Shown here: positions 34,769-43,287 of the stretch, piece by piece
Position numbering within the stretch: the stretch's first letter is position 1
Layout: every line of letters starts with the position of its first letter
NCBI RefSeq assembly: GCF_014229645.1
Contig: NZ_JAATOD010000001.1
Span: 806,001-870,000, forward strand
Origin: Listeria swaminathanii
GTDB lineage: Bacteria > Bacillota > Bacilli > Lactobacillales > Listeriaceae
DNA length: 64,000 nt
Direction: 5' to 3'
Position numbers and translations under genes: made by a program
The notes under the pieces: model-generated
The model's database searches: none
Seen by the model: the letters and a program-made list of their open reading frames with translations, nothing else
Told to the model about the DNA's origin: nothing

Positions 34769-36476
34769 TAAGCGTTTGTTTCAACTGGTTGAAAAGAAAT
34801 CTTTAATATTATTAATTCTGTTTCGGGTACTTAGTTTAGGGCTGATGATTGGTCTGTGGCTCGTTTTTGCTCAACAATTAACTAGTTATTTAAACGGTGA
34901 AAGCATTGATTGGCTTATGTTAGTTGGGACGGTTTTAGTCGTTTTGATTGGCAAGGCGATACTTACCAAATTAGCTGAAAAACAAATTTATCATGCCTCG
35001 GCGGAACTACGATTGTCGATGCGCCGCGCTGTAATGGAAAAAGCTTTTCGGCTAGGCAACAACGAAGGCCAGCTACCAGCGTCGACATTAACACAATTGG
35101 CCGTAGATGGAATTGAACAGTTAGAAATTTATTACTCACGTTTTTTACCGCAATTATTTTATTGTTTAATCGCGTCTTTGATGATTTTTGGCAGTTTGGT
35201 TGGTTTTGCTTGGCAGCCGGCAATTGTGCTATTAATTTGTATGCCGATGATTCCGGTTGTGATTATGATGGTGATGAAAATTGCCAAGCGGATTTTAAGT
35301 GGTTATTGGTCTGATTATACGAATTTAGGAAGCAAATTTCATGAGAATTTAAGTGGTTTAAGTATTTTAAAAGCGTATGATCAAGATAAATATAAACAAG
35401 AAGAAATTGTTTCTGATGCGGAACGTTTTCGTAAAGCGACGATGAGTTTGCTGTCTATGCAGCTAAATTCGATCACGATTATGGATATTATTTCATATAG
35501 TGGGGCGGCGCTTGGGATTGGAATGTCTTTAATTATGTTCACTAATGGCACGATTAGTATGACGGGCATGCTAATGTTCCTACTACTGAGCGCAGAGTTT
35601 TTTATTCCGATGCGTCAACTGGGGTCTTTATTCCATGTGGCGATGAATGGAATTAGTGCTTGTAGTAAATTGTTCGCTTATTTAGAGCTGCCTGAGCAAG
35701 TGTATGGCGCGAAAAAACTAGAAAAAACTTTAGAAAAAATTGAAGTTCAAGACTTAACTTTTACATATGAAAAGGGCGAAAGCGAGGCGCTTCATGAAGT
35801 GTCTGCAAGTTTTAATAAAGGTAGTTTTTCGGCGATTGTTGGTAAGTCTGGTTCTGGAAAAAGTACTTTTGTGCGTGTGTTACTCAATCAATTACCTGGC
35901 TATCAGGGGGAAATTATTTGGAATGATGTATCGCTTTCTGATTTAAGTGGCGAGGCTATTCGTAAGCAAGTCGTATTAGTGGATAATCATGGTTATTTAT
36001 ATGCGGATAGTATTCAGGAAAATTTATTAATTGGTAATCGGCAAGCAAGTGAAACGGATTTATGGAACGTTTTAGAACAAGTGAGTTTGGCTGATTTTGT
36101 GCGGAAGTTGCCGGGACAATTAAACGAACTTTTAGATGAGAATGGGAGTAATTTATCTGGTGGACAAAGACAGCGATTGTTGCTTGCGAGAGCGTTACTT
36201 CGAGAAGCGGAACTATATGTTTTTGATGAAATTACTTCTGGTGTAGATTTGGAAAGTGAGAAAATTATTCTTGCAGTTTTACAAAAATTAGCGCAGGAGA
36301 AAATTGTACTCTTTATTTCACATCGCTTATATAATGTTTTAGCCGCGGATCAGGTGCTAGTTTTTGAAGCGGGGAAATTGGTTGAGGTGGCGAATCCTGA
36401 ACAGTTACAACAAGAATCTAGTTACTTTAAAAACTACTTTTTAGAAGAAGAAGCGTTGTTGAAAGGGGGAGCATAA
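34761..36476 (+). CDS. ABC exporter-fold half transporter, Fur-controlled (first subunit)
   Basis: 571 residues. Six-helix type IV transmembrane domain in about 1-310, ATPase domain in 325-571 with Walker A GKSGSGKST (near 368), ABC signature LSGGQRQR (near 472) and Walker B LYVFDEITSG. It would work as a heterodimer with the next gene product. The CydD-like sequence suggests export, but the Fur box argues for a role in iron, as in the exporter-fold siderophore importers IrtAB and YbtPQ. That role is inference. The ribosome site CGGGGGA lies inside the small upstream ORF. Confidence 0.85.
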   Translation: MIDKRLFQLVEKKSLILLILFRVLSLGLMIGLWLVFAQQLTSYLNGESIDWLMLVGTVLVVLIGKAILTKLAEKQIYHASAELRLSMRRAVMEKAFRLGNNEGQLPASTLTQLAVDGIEQLEIYYSRFLPQLFYCLIASLMIFGSLVGFAWQPAIVLLICMPMIPVVIMMVMKIAKRILSGYWSDYTNLGSKFHENLSGLSILKAYDQDKYKQEEIVSDAERFRKATMSLLSMQLNSITIMDIISYSGAALGIGMSLIMFTNGTISMTGMLMFLLLSAEFFIPMRQLGSLFHVAMNGISACSKLFAYLELPEQVYGAKKLEKTLEKIEVQDLTFTYEKGESEALHEVSASFNKGSFSAIVGKSGSGKSTFVRVLLNQLPGYQGEIIWNDVSLSDLSGEAIRKQVVLVDNHGYLYADSIQENLLIGNRQASETDLWNVLEQVSLADFVRKLPGQLNELLDENGSNLSGGQRQRLLLARALLREAELYVFDEITSGVDLESEKIILAVLQKLAQEKIVLFISHRLYNVLAADQVLVFEAGKLVEVANPEQLQQESSYFKNYFLEEEALLKGGA

Positions 36477-36477
36477 T

Positions 36478-38124
36478 ATGTCAGAGTGGGCGATTATTCG
36501 TTGGTTGTTGAAATTTGTTAAACCGTTAAGAGGAAAGATGATTCTCGCAATTTTACTTGGAATTATAAGTAATTTATCGGTTATTATGATTTCTTTGATT
36601 GGAGCATATGGAATTCTTGCGGTTATTTTGCAGCAGCCGCTAAATCCGTATAAATGGCTTCTTGTGATGGTTGGGTGCGGTGTTGTACGTGGGCTGGCGC
36701 GCTATGCGGAACAGTATTTAAACCATGATATCGCTTTTCGTTTGCTTGCGATTATTCGTGAACGTATTTTTGCGACTTTGCGAAAATTAGGGCCGGCTCG
36801 TTTATCTGGGAAAAAAAGTGGTGATTTAATTACGGCGATTACAACCGATGTTGAAGCATTGGAAGTGTTTTTCGCGCATACGATTTCACCAGTTTTCATT
36901 GCAGTGGGCACGACAATTGCGACGGTTGGCTTTTTAGCAACGTATGATATTGGTTTAGCGTTGATTCTGTTATTAGGTCAAATTTTAGTGGGCGTGGTTT
37001 TACCGATGATTAGTTACAGTCGCAATAAAAAAATCGGAACGGCTTACCAGAAAGAATTTGTTGGACTCAATCAAGCTGTGATGGAAAATATTGCAAGCTT
37101 ACAAGACATTTTTCAGTTTAAATTGGCTGAAGAACGTTTGGCGAAACTAACTGGCCGCGGTGAGAAACTGAACGAACAGTATCAAAAACGGTTACGCCAA
37201 GGAAGCGAATTGCAAATTTTGGGGGAATGGGTACTAATCGGGACAGCGACGCTCATTTTAGTGTTAGGTAGTTTTTGGCAATTACCGCTTGAAACAGTAT
37301 TGATTGGGACCGTGCTTAGTCTGAGTTCGTTTGGTTCTGTTTTGTCATTAAATGCTTTAGGAACGGCTTTGTTGACTACTTTTGCGAGTGGGAAACGACT
37401 GTATGCTTTAACAGAAGAAAAACCAGTTGTCACTTTTGGTGGTCAACTAGAATTGACTGATTTTGAGAGTGCAGAGCTGGATAAAGTTTGTTTTAGTCAT
37501 GACGGGAAACAGCCAATTTTGAGGGACCTTTCGCTTGAGTTGCCTAAGGGGAAATGGCTGGGTATTGGCGGAGAAAGTGGTAGCGGGAAAAGTACGTTGG
37601 TGAAACTGCTGATGCGTTACTGGGATCCGGATGGTCAAGTGAGATTAAATAATCAGGCGCTTCCTGAAATTACAGAGTCGTCGCTTCACCAAATGGAAGG
37701 CGTGATGGAGCAAAGTACCTTTTTATTCGAGGATACGCTCGGAAATAATATTCGCTTAGGGAAAAAAGAGGCGACTTTGGAAGAAGTGAAAGAAGCAGCG
37801 CGAAAAGCGGCACTGGATAAATGGATTGAAACTTTGCCAGAAGGATATGAAACAATTATTGGCGGACAATCGCGAAATTTATCGGATGGTGAACGTCAGC
37901 GAATTGGCTTAGCGAGACTATTTCTTCACGATGCTCCGTTATTATTGCTAGACGAACCAACTAGTAATTTGGATTATATTAACGAACAAGCGATTCTCAA
38001 CACGCTACGTTCAGAGATTCAGGATAAAACGGTGCTCGTAATTTCCCACCGAAGAACGACGCTAGCTTTGGCAGAAGAGCAGTGGTTTTTGGAAAATGGT
38101 GTATTGCAACGGATAGTAGAATAA
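36478..38124 (+). CDS. ABC exporter-fold half transporter (second subunit)
   Basis: 548 residues; one base after the stop of the first subunit. Transmembrane domain 1-310, ATPase with Walker A GGESGSGKSTLVKL (near 363), a degenerate signature LSDGERQR in place of LSGGQ (near 465), and Walker B LLLLDEPTSN. The less canonical signature fits an asymmetric heterodimer. Context and Fur control as for the first subunit: probably siderophore, haem or another iron-linked substrate. A terminator follows. Confidence 0.85.
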   Translation: MSEWAIIRWLLKFVKPLRGKMILAILLGIISNLSVIMISLIGAYGILAVILQQPLNPYKWLLVMVGCGVVRGLARYAEQYLNHDIAFRLLAIIRERIFATLRKLGPARLSGKKSGDLITAITTDVEALEVFFAHTISPVFIAVGTTIATVGFLATYDIGLALILLLGQILVGVVLPMISYSRNKKIGTAYQKEFVGLNQAVMENIASLQDIFQFKLAEERLAKLTGRGEKLNEQYQKRLRQGSELQILGEWVLIGTATLILVLGSFWQLPLETVLIGTVLSLSSFGSVLSLNALGTALLTTFASGKRLYALTEEKPVVTFGGQLELTDFESAELDKVCFSHDGKQPILRDLSLELPKGKWLGIGGESGSGKSTLVKLLMRYWDPDGQVRLNNQALPEITESSLHQMEGVMEQSTFLFEDTLGNNIRLGKKEATLEEVKEAARKAALDKWIETLPEGYETIIGGQSRNLSDGERQRIGLARLFLHDAPLLLLDEPTSNLDYINEQAILNTLRSEIQDKTVLVISHRRTTLALAEEQWFLENGVLQRIVE

Positions 38125-38126
38125 AC

Positions 38127-38163
38127 AAAAACAGCTTGTAATTGTTACAAGCTGTTTTTGTTT
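38127..38163. terminator. bidirectional terminator
   Basis: 15-base perfect arms (38127-38141, 38145-38159) with a 3-base loop and T5, between the ABC operon and the convergent small gene. Confidence 0.9.
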
Positions 38164-38470
38164 ATAAATCTACTTTCTGCGAGCTTTCGAAAAATTCAAT
38201 GGTATCGAATTCTGCGGCAAAGAAATTTTTCGTGTAGTCCTGTTCATGATGGTAATAAAATGCTGCTTGATTTTGCCAAATTTCCCATAAAGCAAATCTA
38301 CCTAATGCTTTTCCTAAAGGGACAATTTCGAATAGAACACAGCCTTCCTCTGTCACTGTTTTAGCGCGTAACCTTTCCAAATGTTCAACCAGCTGTTCAT
38401 AAGAAACTTTTCCAGTAGTTTGAATAACTGCCGTACAATATAAATAATGGGCGTTTTCTTTTAAATACAT
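38162..38470 (-). CDS. antibiotic-biosynthesis-monooxygenase-fold protein
   Basis: 102 residues with the single ABM domain layout: YLYCTAVIQTTGKVSYEQLVEHLERLRAKTV, then EEGCVLFEIVP, RFALWEIWQNQAAFYYHHEQ. It resembles YdhR/YgiN-type proteins. CAAAGGAGGAG before the ATG. It is divergent from a MerR regulator gene 67 bases away, which probably controls it. Confidence 0.75.
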   Translation of the reverse strand: MYLKENAHYLYCTAVIQTTGKVSYEQLVEHLERLRAKTVTEEGCVLFEIVPLGKALGRFALWEIWQNQAAFYYHHEQDYTKNFFAAEFDTIEFFESSQKVDL

Positions 38471-38483
38471 TTCTTCTCCTCCT

Positions 38484-38510
38484 TTGAATATGTTAAGCTT
38501 AAAGTATGGA
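38484..38510. promoter_or_regulatory. divergent promoter with candidate MerR operator
   Basis: The 67-base gap holds TTGAAT (38484-38489) and a perfect palindrome ttaagcttaa (38493-38502) just before an A/T-rich tatgga block. MerR regulators bind a dyad inside a stretched spacer; the palindrome is the only one here. Confidence 0.4.
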
Positions 38511-38537
38511 GTACACCCGATAGCAAGGAGGAACTAG

Positions 38538-38885
38538 ATGTATATTAAAAATTTTGCCACTAAAACGGGGCTTTCGATTGATACGCTTCGATATTATGAG
38601 GAAGAAAAATTATTAATACCTGCTAGGAACGAAAAAAATTATCGCGTTTATACGGAAGAAGATTATTGTTGGGTGCAGCTGTTGCTTAAAATAAAGCAAA
38701 CCGGCATGTCGATAACGAACATTAAAACTTTTGCGGGGTTACAAAAGCAAGGTGATGACTCACTTCCAGAACGAATTGCAATTTTAAATAATCATATGGA
38801 AAATTTGTATGAACAACAGAAAAATTTAGCAGAAACGATTTCTTTTGTTGGAAAAAAAGTGGACGGGTACCGAGAGAAACTTTAA
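38538..38885 (+). CDS. MerR-family transcriptional regulator
   Basis: 115 residues. The N-terminal winged HTH (IKNFATKTGLSIDTLRYYEEEKLLIPARNEKNYRVYTEEDY, residues about 3-43) is canonical, followed by a coiled-coil dimer helix. No Cys pair at the C terminus, so a metal-thiolate sensor of the MerR/CueR kind is unlikely; it is closer to the YfmP/AdhR type. AAGGAGG sets the start. Divergent to the monooxygenase-fold gene. Confidence 0.85.
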   Translation: MYIKNFATKTGLSIDTLRYYEEEKLLIPARNEKNYRVYTEEDYCWVQLLLKIKQTGMSITNIKTFAGLQKQGDDSLPERIAILNNHMENLYEQQKNLAETISFVGKKVDGYREKL

Positions 38886-38914
38886 AAATAAAACAGCAAG
38901 AAAGGTGAGCATCA

Positions 38915-40054
38915 ATGATTAATAATGAAATAAGAGAAGTAGTTGGCTTACATCAAATCCTTGAAGAGGACCAAAAATTGACAGTGGACAATGCAATAGT
39001 CATCATCAGAGAAAATGTACTGATAAAATTGATACTAGATCAAGCAGATTTTTATAAAGAAATTGATTTTGATATCGAACTTACTGACAACAATGAACTG
39101 ATTGGACGAAAAAATGCAAAACCGAAAGCATTGACACTTAAAGCAATATTAAAAGCGAAAACAAAAGAATTAAGATTAAAAATAAATAAAGTCAGTCACC
39201 GAATAGAGCTTAAACTAGGTGTTCGGCATTTTGAAAACCTCTACTTCGAGCAAGGTATGGTTTTCACTAAAGAAAATGTCCAAGAAAAAATTACTGCGGT
39301 TTTTGGAAGTGAGTGGTTGAGCACATTAGCCAAAACAAAACGCGCAGTGAAAACGAGACAAACGATTCAGCAAGGCGCCATTTTTTCTTATCCGATAGGA
39401 AATGAGTATGGTTTTGCGCTTGTGATTGGTTGTTTTCAGACGTTTAGGAAGCAAAAGATAATGCCTCAAGATAGCTCGCATTACCTCAATTTAATGATGG
39501 GAGTTCCGCTTGTGATTCGTACTTTTAATTATACAAGCGAACAAAATACAGTGGATGTCCAATTTTTGAAACAGCAGGAGCTCTTAAATCCGGAATTTAT
39601 CATGGATGACTTAGTGTTGCGTGGGGATTTTCCGATTATTGGAGAATCTGTTCTAGAAGAATCCGATATTCTTTTTCCAATGAGTTTTTCTTTTAATGGA
39701 GCGTCTACAACATATGCAGGTTATCAAGCTACAGGTGCATCCGATAGAGAGATTATTAAAAATCATAAAGAGGAAATTACTGTTAGATTTGATTGGGGAT
39801 TTGGAAGTAAAACGATGCTCGCGAAGCAATACTTGAAGAGAAGCACTGGAAAAGAGCTATTTCTCCCTTATTCTGGATTAGGAATGACGCCCGTTGCCGG
39901 ATACTCGAAAAAACTAGTTTCCCCTAAATCCATATTTTCAGAAGAGGAACTAAAGCAAATATATGCAGTTTTAGATATAAACGGGGAAATGTCGTTTGAT
40001 GATTTTAATGAAAAATATAATGGGATTACTGCTCAAAATATTTTATCGATTTGA
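38915..40054 (+). CDS. protein with Imm26-like domain
   Basis: 379 residues, AAAGGTGAG before the ATG. Residues about 150-205 (QQGAIFSYPIGNEYGFALVIGCFQTFRKQKI) look like the immunity protein 26 pattern of G-x-[IV]-F followed by a short strand-turn-strand. The N-terminal 140 residues and the end are unassigned. It could be an immunity protein; confidence is low. Starts 29 bases after the MerR gene, possibly the same transcript. Confidence 0.5.
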   Translation: MINNEIREVVGLHQILEEDQKLTVDNAIVIIRENVLIKLILDQADFYKEIDFDIELTDNNELIGRKNAKPKALTLKAILKAKTKELRLKINKVSHRIELKLGVRHFENLYFEQGMVFTKENVQEKITAVFGSEWLSTLAKTKRAVKTRQTIQQGAIFSYPIGNEYGFALVIGCFQTFRKQKIMPQDSSHYLNLMMGVPLVIRTFNYTSEQNTVDVQFLKQQELLNPEFIMDDLVLRGDFPIIGESVLEESDILFPMSFSFNGASTTYAGYQATGASDREIIKNHKEEITVRFDWGFGSKTMLAKQYLKRSTGKELFLPYSGLGMTPVAGYSKKLVSPKSIFSEEELKQIYAVLDINGEMSFDDFNEKYNGITAQNILSI

Positions 40055-40059
40055 TGGGA

Positions 40060-40120
40060 AATAATGAAAACAGCCTGAAGTTAGAATAAGCTAACCTCAG
40101 GCTGTTTTCATTATTTTTCA
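40060..40120. terminator. long bidirectional terminator
   Basis: 25-base arms (40060-40084, 40091-40115) with one G-U pair; A/T runs on both sides serve the two convergent genes. Confidence 0.9.
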
Positions 40121-40157
40121 AGGTAAGATAACTGTATCGCCATCTTCATTGGGATTA

Positions 40158-40742
40158 CTATCCAAAAATTTTCCCAATTTGCTCAAATAAAAATTCTCGC
40201 CCAAACAAAAGAATGGGAAGAAAGCAGAGAATGACAACACCGAAAATAAATGCACCGTGTACAAGGTCAAGAGGATAGCGATGATCATGTTCAATTATAT
40301 CTTCGCTTAATGAGGCTAATTTGGCATCAAATTGATTAATTAACTCAACGAAATTACTTCGGCCGATAAAGGCGCAGTCGAGTTTTTCCATTTTGTTTTC
40401 TGTTTGAAAGAATAGTTCCATCGTTTCTGGAATCTGATACCTTATACCCCTACGAATAGGCTGGAAATTATAGCTTATTCTTTTTACATTTGCAAGATGG
40501 ATCGTTTTTGTTTTACTGCGTGTGTGAAGAATAAAAGCCGTCTTTGTGACTTGGACCCATTCTTTTGGAGGGAGTAGAAGTTTAATAAGTAAACGTCCGA
40601 TAAAAAATATCGTTATAAGACCAAAATAAAATGATTCTGGTTTTTCGATTGCTAATAGAGTTAATAAGCCAAACATGAAAATAAAAGATAAAGAGGTTAA
40701 AGTGGTGCCGATTGTTTTAAGTTTGTCTTTGTAATATATCAT
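40158..40742 (-). CDS. membrane protein, unknown
   Basis: 194 residues from the ATG at 40742, 6 bases after AGGTG; the longer frame to 40814 has no site. Two hydrophobic segments at about 12-55, a soluble central region (about 60-165) that may be a PH-like sheet (WVQVTKTAFILHTRSKTKTIHLANVKRISY), and a final hydrophobic segment at about 170-190. The order resembles small bacterial PH-domain membrane proteins. Confidence 0.55.
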   Translation of the reverse strand: MIYYKDKLKTIGTTLTSLSFIFMFGLLTLLAIEKPESFYFGLITIFFIGRLLIKLLLPPKEWVQVTKTAFILHTRSKTKTIHLANVKRISYNFQPIRRGIRYQIPETMELFFQTENKMEKLDCAFIGRSNFVELINQFDAKLASLSEDIIEHDHRYPLDLVHGAFIFGVVILCFLPILLFGREFLFEQIGKIFG

Positions 40743-40854
40743 GATGAACACCTGCTTGGTTGAATTTATGTTGAATTTAATGATATCATTATAAAATACA
40801 ATCATCAAGTTCATTAGTGAACTTTCAACTACCTAATAATCAAGGAGGAACCTC

Positions 40855-41331
40855 ATGAAAATTACACTACAAAAACCTACTACAGCAGATTTTCCTTTCA
40901 TCGAATGGTTATGGGGAGATTTGGCAACGACGGAAGTGCTTGGTGGACCATTTTCTTTTCCAGAAGAAACGCGAATGGACTGGCTGAAGTCAAAATCACA
41001 GGCAAGCAATGCTTATTTTATTATTAAAAAAGATGCGGAATCAGTTGGAGAAGTGAGCTTTCGTGATTTTGAAAAAGGAACTGCTCATCTAAATATTAAA
41101 GTGGCTGCATGTTTTCGAGGTCAGCGGATCGCTCAAAAAGCTTTGCAATTATTCTTGGAGTTTTTTCAAAATGATTGTGGTGGAACGGTTATGTTAGATG
41201 AGGTAAGACGGAAAAATGAAGCGGGAATTGCTTTTCTTGTAAAAGCTGGTTTTGAAATAATAGAAGAAAAAGAACTGACAGTGGTGCTTAAGTGGGTTGC
41301 TTCAGCGAGAAAAGAGGACTTGGATGGATAA
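40855..41331 (+). CDS. GNAT-family N-acetyltransferase (RimL/Acetyltransf_3-like)
   Basis: 158 residues. VGEVSFRDFEKGTAHLNIKVAACFRGQRIAQKALQLFLEF (about 63-102) is the beta4-alpha3 acetyl-CoA motif; NEAGIAFLVKAGF near 125 closes the fold. Substrate unknown. CAAGGAGGAACC sets the start; the end overlaps the next gene by 8 bases. Confidence 0.8.
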   Translation: MKITLQKPTTADFPFIEWLWGDLATTEVLGGPFSFPEETRMDWLKSKSQASNAYFIIKKDAESVGEVSFRDFEKGTAHLNIKVAACFRGQRIAQKALQLFLEFFQNDCGGTVMLDEVRRKNEAGIAFLVKAGFEIIEEKELTVVLKWVASARKEDLDG

Positions 41332-41614
41332 AGAAAGATGTGCTTGTTGTAACTGTTTAACGATTGATGTTAGAGGTGAGTTTGAGATTTGTCCTATATG
41401 CTTTTGGGAGGATGACGGTTATTTTGTCTTTACTGAGGAGGAGATTTACTCACATCATCAAAAAACTTCCTCGGTAGAAGATTTACTAAATATCCCTTCT
41501 GGTGCTAATCATGGTTTAACTTTATTAGAAGCTCGGCAAAATTTTAAAGAGTTTGGTGCTTGTGAACTTGCGATGAAGAAGTATGTAAGGGAAGCAACCG
41601 CAGATGAATTATAA
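41324..41614 (+). CDS. Cys-rich CPCC-type zinc-binding protein
   Basis: 96 residues from ATG 41324 (AGAGG 7 bases upstream). Begins CACCNCLTIDVRG then ICPICFWEDD, two CxxC pairs that should bind one zinc; this is the CPCC family layout. The rest is a helix. Coupled to the GNAT gene. Function unknown. Confidence 0.75.
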   Translation: MDKERCACCNCLTIDVRGEFEICPICFWEDDGYFVFTEEEIYSHHQKTSSVEDLLNIPSGANHGLTLLEARQNFKEFGACELAMKKYVREATADEL

Positions 41615-41668
41615 AAAATAAGTGGGTAAGTGTAGATTTTAATATCGCACTTACTTTTTTTGTAGTAA

Positions 41669-41702
41669 AAAATGTTCACTTCCTAATAGAAGTGAACATT
41701 TT
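41669..41702. terminator. bidirectional terminator between CPCC gene and clpP
   Basis: 14-base perfect arms (41669-41682, 41689-41702), A and T runs on both sides. Confidence 0.9.
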
Positions 41703-41706
41703 CGTG

Positions 41707-42279
41707 TTATTTTAAGCCATCGCGGTTTTCGATGATTTCATTGACGATGCCGTAATCTTTCGCTTCATTAACAGAAAGCCAGAAGTTGCGGTCGGTATCT
41801 TTTGAAATTTGTTCGTAAGATTGCCCGGTTGCTTCGGCGATTAAGCGGTTGATTCTTTCGCGCATCCGGATGATTTCTTTTGCTTCAATTTCGATTTCGG
41901 TACTTTGACCTTGTACGCCGCCAGCTGGTTGGTGAATCATGTAGCGCGTATTTGGAAGGCTAAAGCGATTTTCTTTTTCAGCGGCTAAGTAAATCGTAAT
42001 ACCAGCACTTGCAACCCAACCAGTACCAACGACTTTAACAGTTGGTTTAATGAATTTAATCATATCATGAATCGTATCGCCAGCTTCAACATGTCCGCCT
42101 TGGCTATTAATAAAGATGGTGATTGGATCGTTACTGATTGATTCTAATAATAACAGTTGCTTAGAAACGTCCTCGGCTAGCTCCTGATTGATTTCCCCGT
42201 AAATTAAAACCGTGCGTGTATCAATCAATTTTTGGGTAAGGATGTTTGTGATATTTTCATTATTTTTATTCTCTGCCAT
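41707..42279 (-). CDS. clpP1: ATP-dependent Clp protease proteolytic subunit, divergent second copy (ClpP1-like)
   Basis: 190 residues of the S14 serine peptidase family. Ser91 in GWVASAG and His116 in MIHQP are present. The third triad residue, expected as Asp in a TDRDNF context, is Asn165 here (TDRNFW), which equals position 172 in usual ClpP numbering. This matches the known second Listeria ClpP, which depends on the main ClpP2 to become active in a mixed complex. TTAAGGAGG before the ATG. Listeria also has a standard clpP elsewhere, so this copy is not the housekeeping one. Confidence 0.92.
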   Translation of the reverse strand: MAENKNNENITNILTQKLIDTRTVLIYGEINQELAEDVSKQLLLLESISNDPITIFINSQGGHVEAGDTIHDMIKFIKPTVKVVGTGWVASAGITIYLAAEKENRFSLPNTRYMIHQPAGGVQGQSTEIEIEAKEIIRMRERINRLIAEATGQSYEQISKDTDRNFWLSVNEAKDYGIVNEIIENRDGLK

Positions 42280-42365
42280 GAAAAAATTCCTCCTTAAAAG
42301 CCTTTATTTATTTGTAATACAGGTATCTTAACACAATGGTCGAAAATGGTCAAACAATTTGAATG

Positions 42366-42398
42366 CAAAAAAGAAAACGCTTTAGGACGGCGTTTTCT
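42366..42398 (-). terminator. terminator of the small minus-strand gene
   Basis: agaaaacgc / gcgttttct stem with A6 on the plus strand, which is the U run for minus-strand transcripts. Confidence 0.7.
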
Positions 42399-42426
42399 CT
42401 GTTATGAATAGCTAAAAGGATATGTA

Positions 42427-42666
42427 TTAATCCACTTCTTGTAGGACATACTGACTTAAATCGGTTATTTTTCCTTCGCGTATCCCGGGGATTAATGTTT
42501 CCATTTCTTCCTCTGCACAAAATAATTGTATCCATTTTTGCTCTTCCTTTTCTGAGTAAGACAAATTTACATTAGATTTCATTGTTTTAGGGTTTTTTGA
42601 AGCAAATACGAGAGATACGTTAATTGTTTTTAGTTCTTCATTTAGTTTAATGATAACCTCTTGCAT
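42427..42666 (-). CDS. small hypothetical protein
   Basis: 79 residues from the ATG at 42666, which has TGGAGGA 5 bases upstream; the ATG 12 bases earlier overlaps that site. Composition is alternating beta with an acidic end. No family recognised. Confidence 0.55.
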   Translation of the reverse strand: MQEVIIKLNEELKTINVSLVFASKNPKTMKSNVNLSYSEKEEQKWIQLFCAEEEMETLIPGIREGKITDLSQYVLQEVD

Positions 42667-42716
42667 CGTTTCCTCCATAAAAATTTATTTAGTAAACTAT
42701 ATCATGGATTAGCACG

Positions 42717-42758
42717 AAAAAACAGTATCGAATATGGATGAAGTATTCAATACTGTTT
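42717..42758 (-). terminator. terminator of the VOC-fold gene
   Basis: aaacagtatcgaata pairs with tattcaatactgttt with one mismatch; A6 on the plus strand before it gives the U run for minus-strand transcripts. Confidence 0.65.
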
Positions 42759-42791
42759 CAAATAATTATTTTGCTAGCCTAAATCAACCTT

Positions 42792-43199
42792 TTATACGAA
42801 TGCTAATTGCCAAGTGATGCCATATTTATCCGTAACCCAAGCCACTTTTCGAAGGGCTTCTACTGCTTCTGGGCCCATCATAACCGTACCTTCTTTAGCC
42901 AGTTTTTCAAAAAGGGTGTCGAACTCGCTTTCTGTATCTGCAAAATAAAGGGTTGTTGTCGCCCAACTAAAGGCTGGTGAAGCATTATTTGTCATGTCCA
43001 TAATCATGAACGATGCTCCTTTTATTTCAAAAGTAGCATTGAGCACCTTGCCAATATCGCCACCTTGTTCTGGTTTTGTGAAGTAGGTTAGGCCGACTTT
43101 TTTTGCATCGGGGAAAGTATCTAAATAAAAATTAAACGCTTCCTCGCCGTTTCCGTTAAATGTGAAAAATGTGGAGATTCGTTTCGCTTGATTAAACAT
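42792..43199 (-). CDS. VOC-fold protein, PhnB/3-dmu-9_3-mt family
   Basis: 135 residues from ATG 43199, with AAGGAGGT upstream. RISTFFTFNGNGEEAFNFYLDTFPDAK is the typical opening, and GTVMMGPEAVEALRKVAWVTDKYGITWQLAF the end, of PhnB-like glyoxalase-fold proteins. Metal ligands are not obvious. Function unknown. Confidence 0.8.
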   Translation of the reverse strand: MFNQAKRISTFFTFNGNGEEAFNFYLDTFPDAKKVGLTYFTKPEQGGDIGKVLNATFEIKGASFMIMDMTNNASPAFSWATTTLYFADTESEFDTLFEKLAKEGTVMMGPEAVEALRKVAWVTDKYGITWQLAFV

Positions 43200-43287
43200 T
43201 TCATTTACCTCCTTCTGAATTATTTTAACTATACCCGAAAAATGTTTCAATTATGTGTTAAAATGAAGAAAAATGTGCGGAGGCTTG

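Noticed and set aside
36484..36494. gagtgggcgat as a copy of the guaA 3' end (att site)
   Set aside because: Only 7 bases match and they lie in the coding start of an ABC gene.
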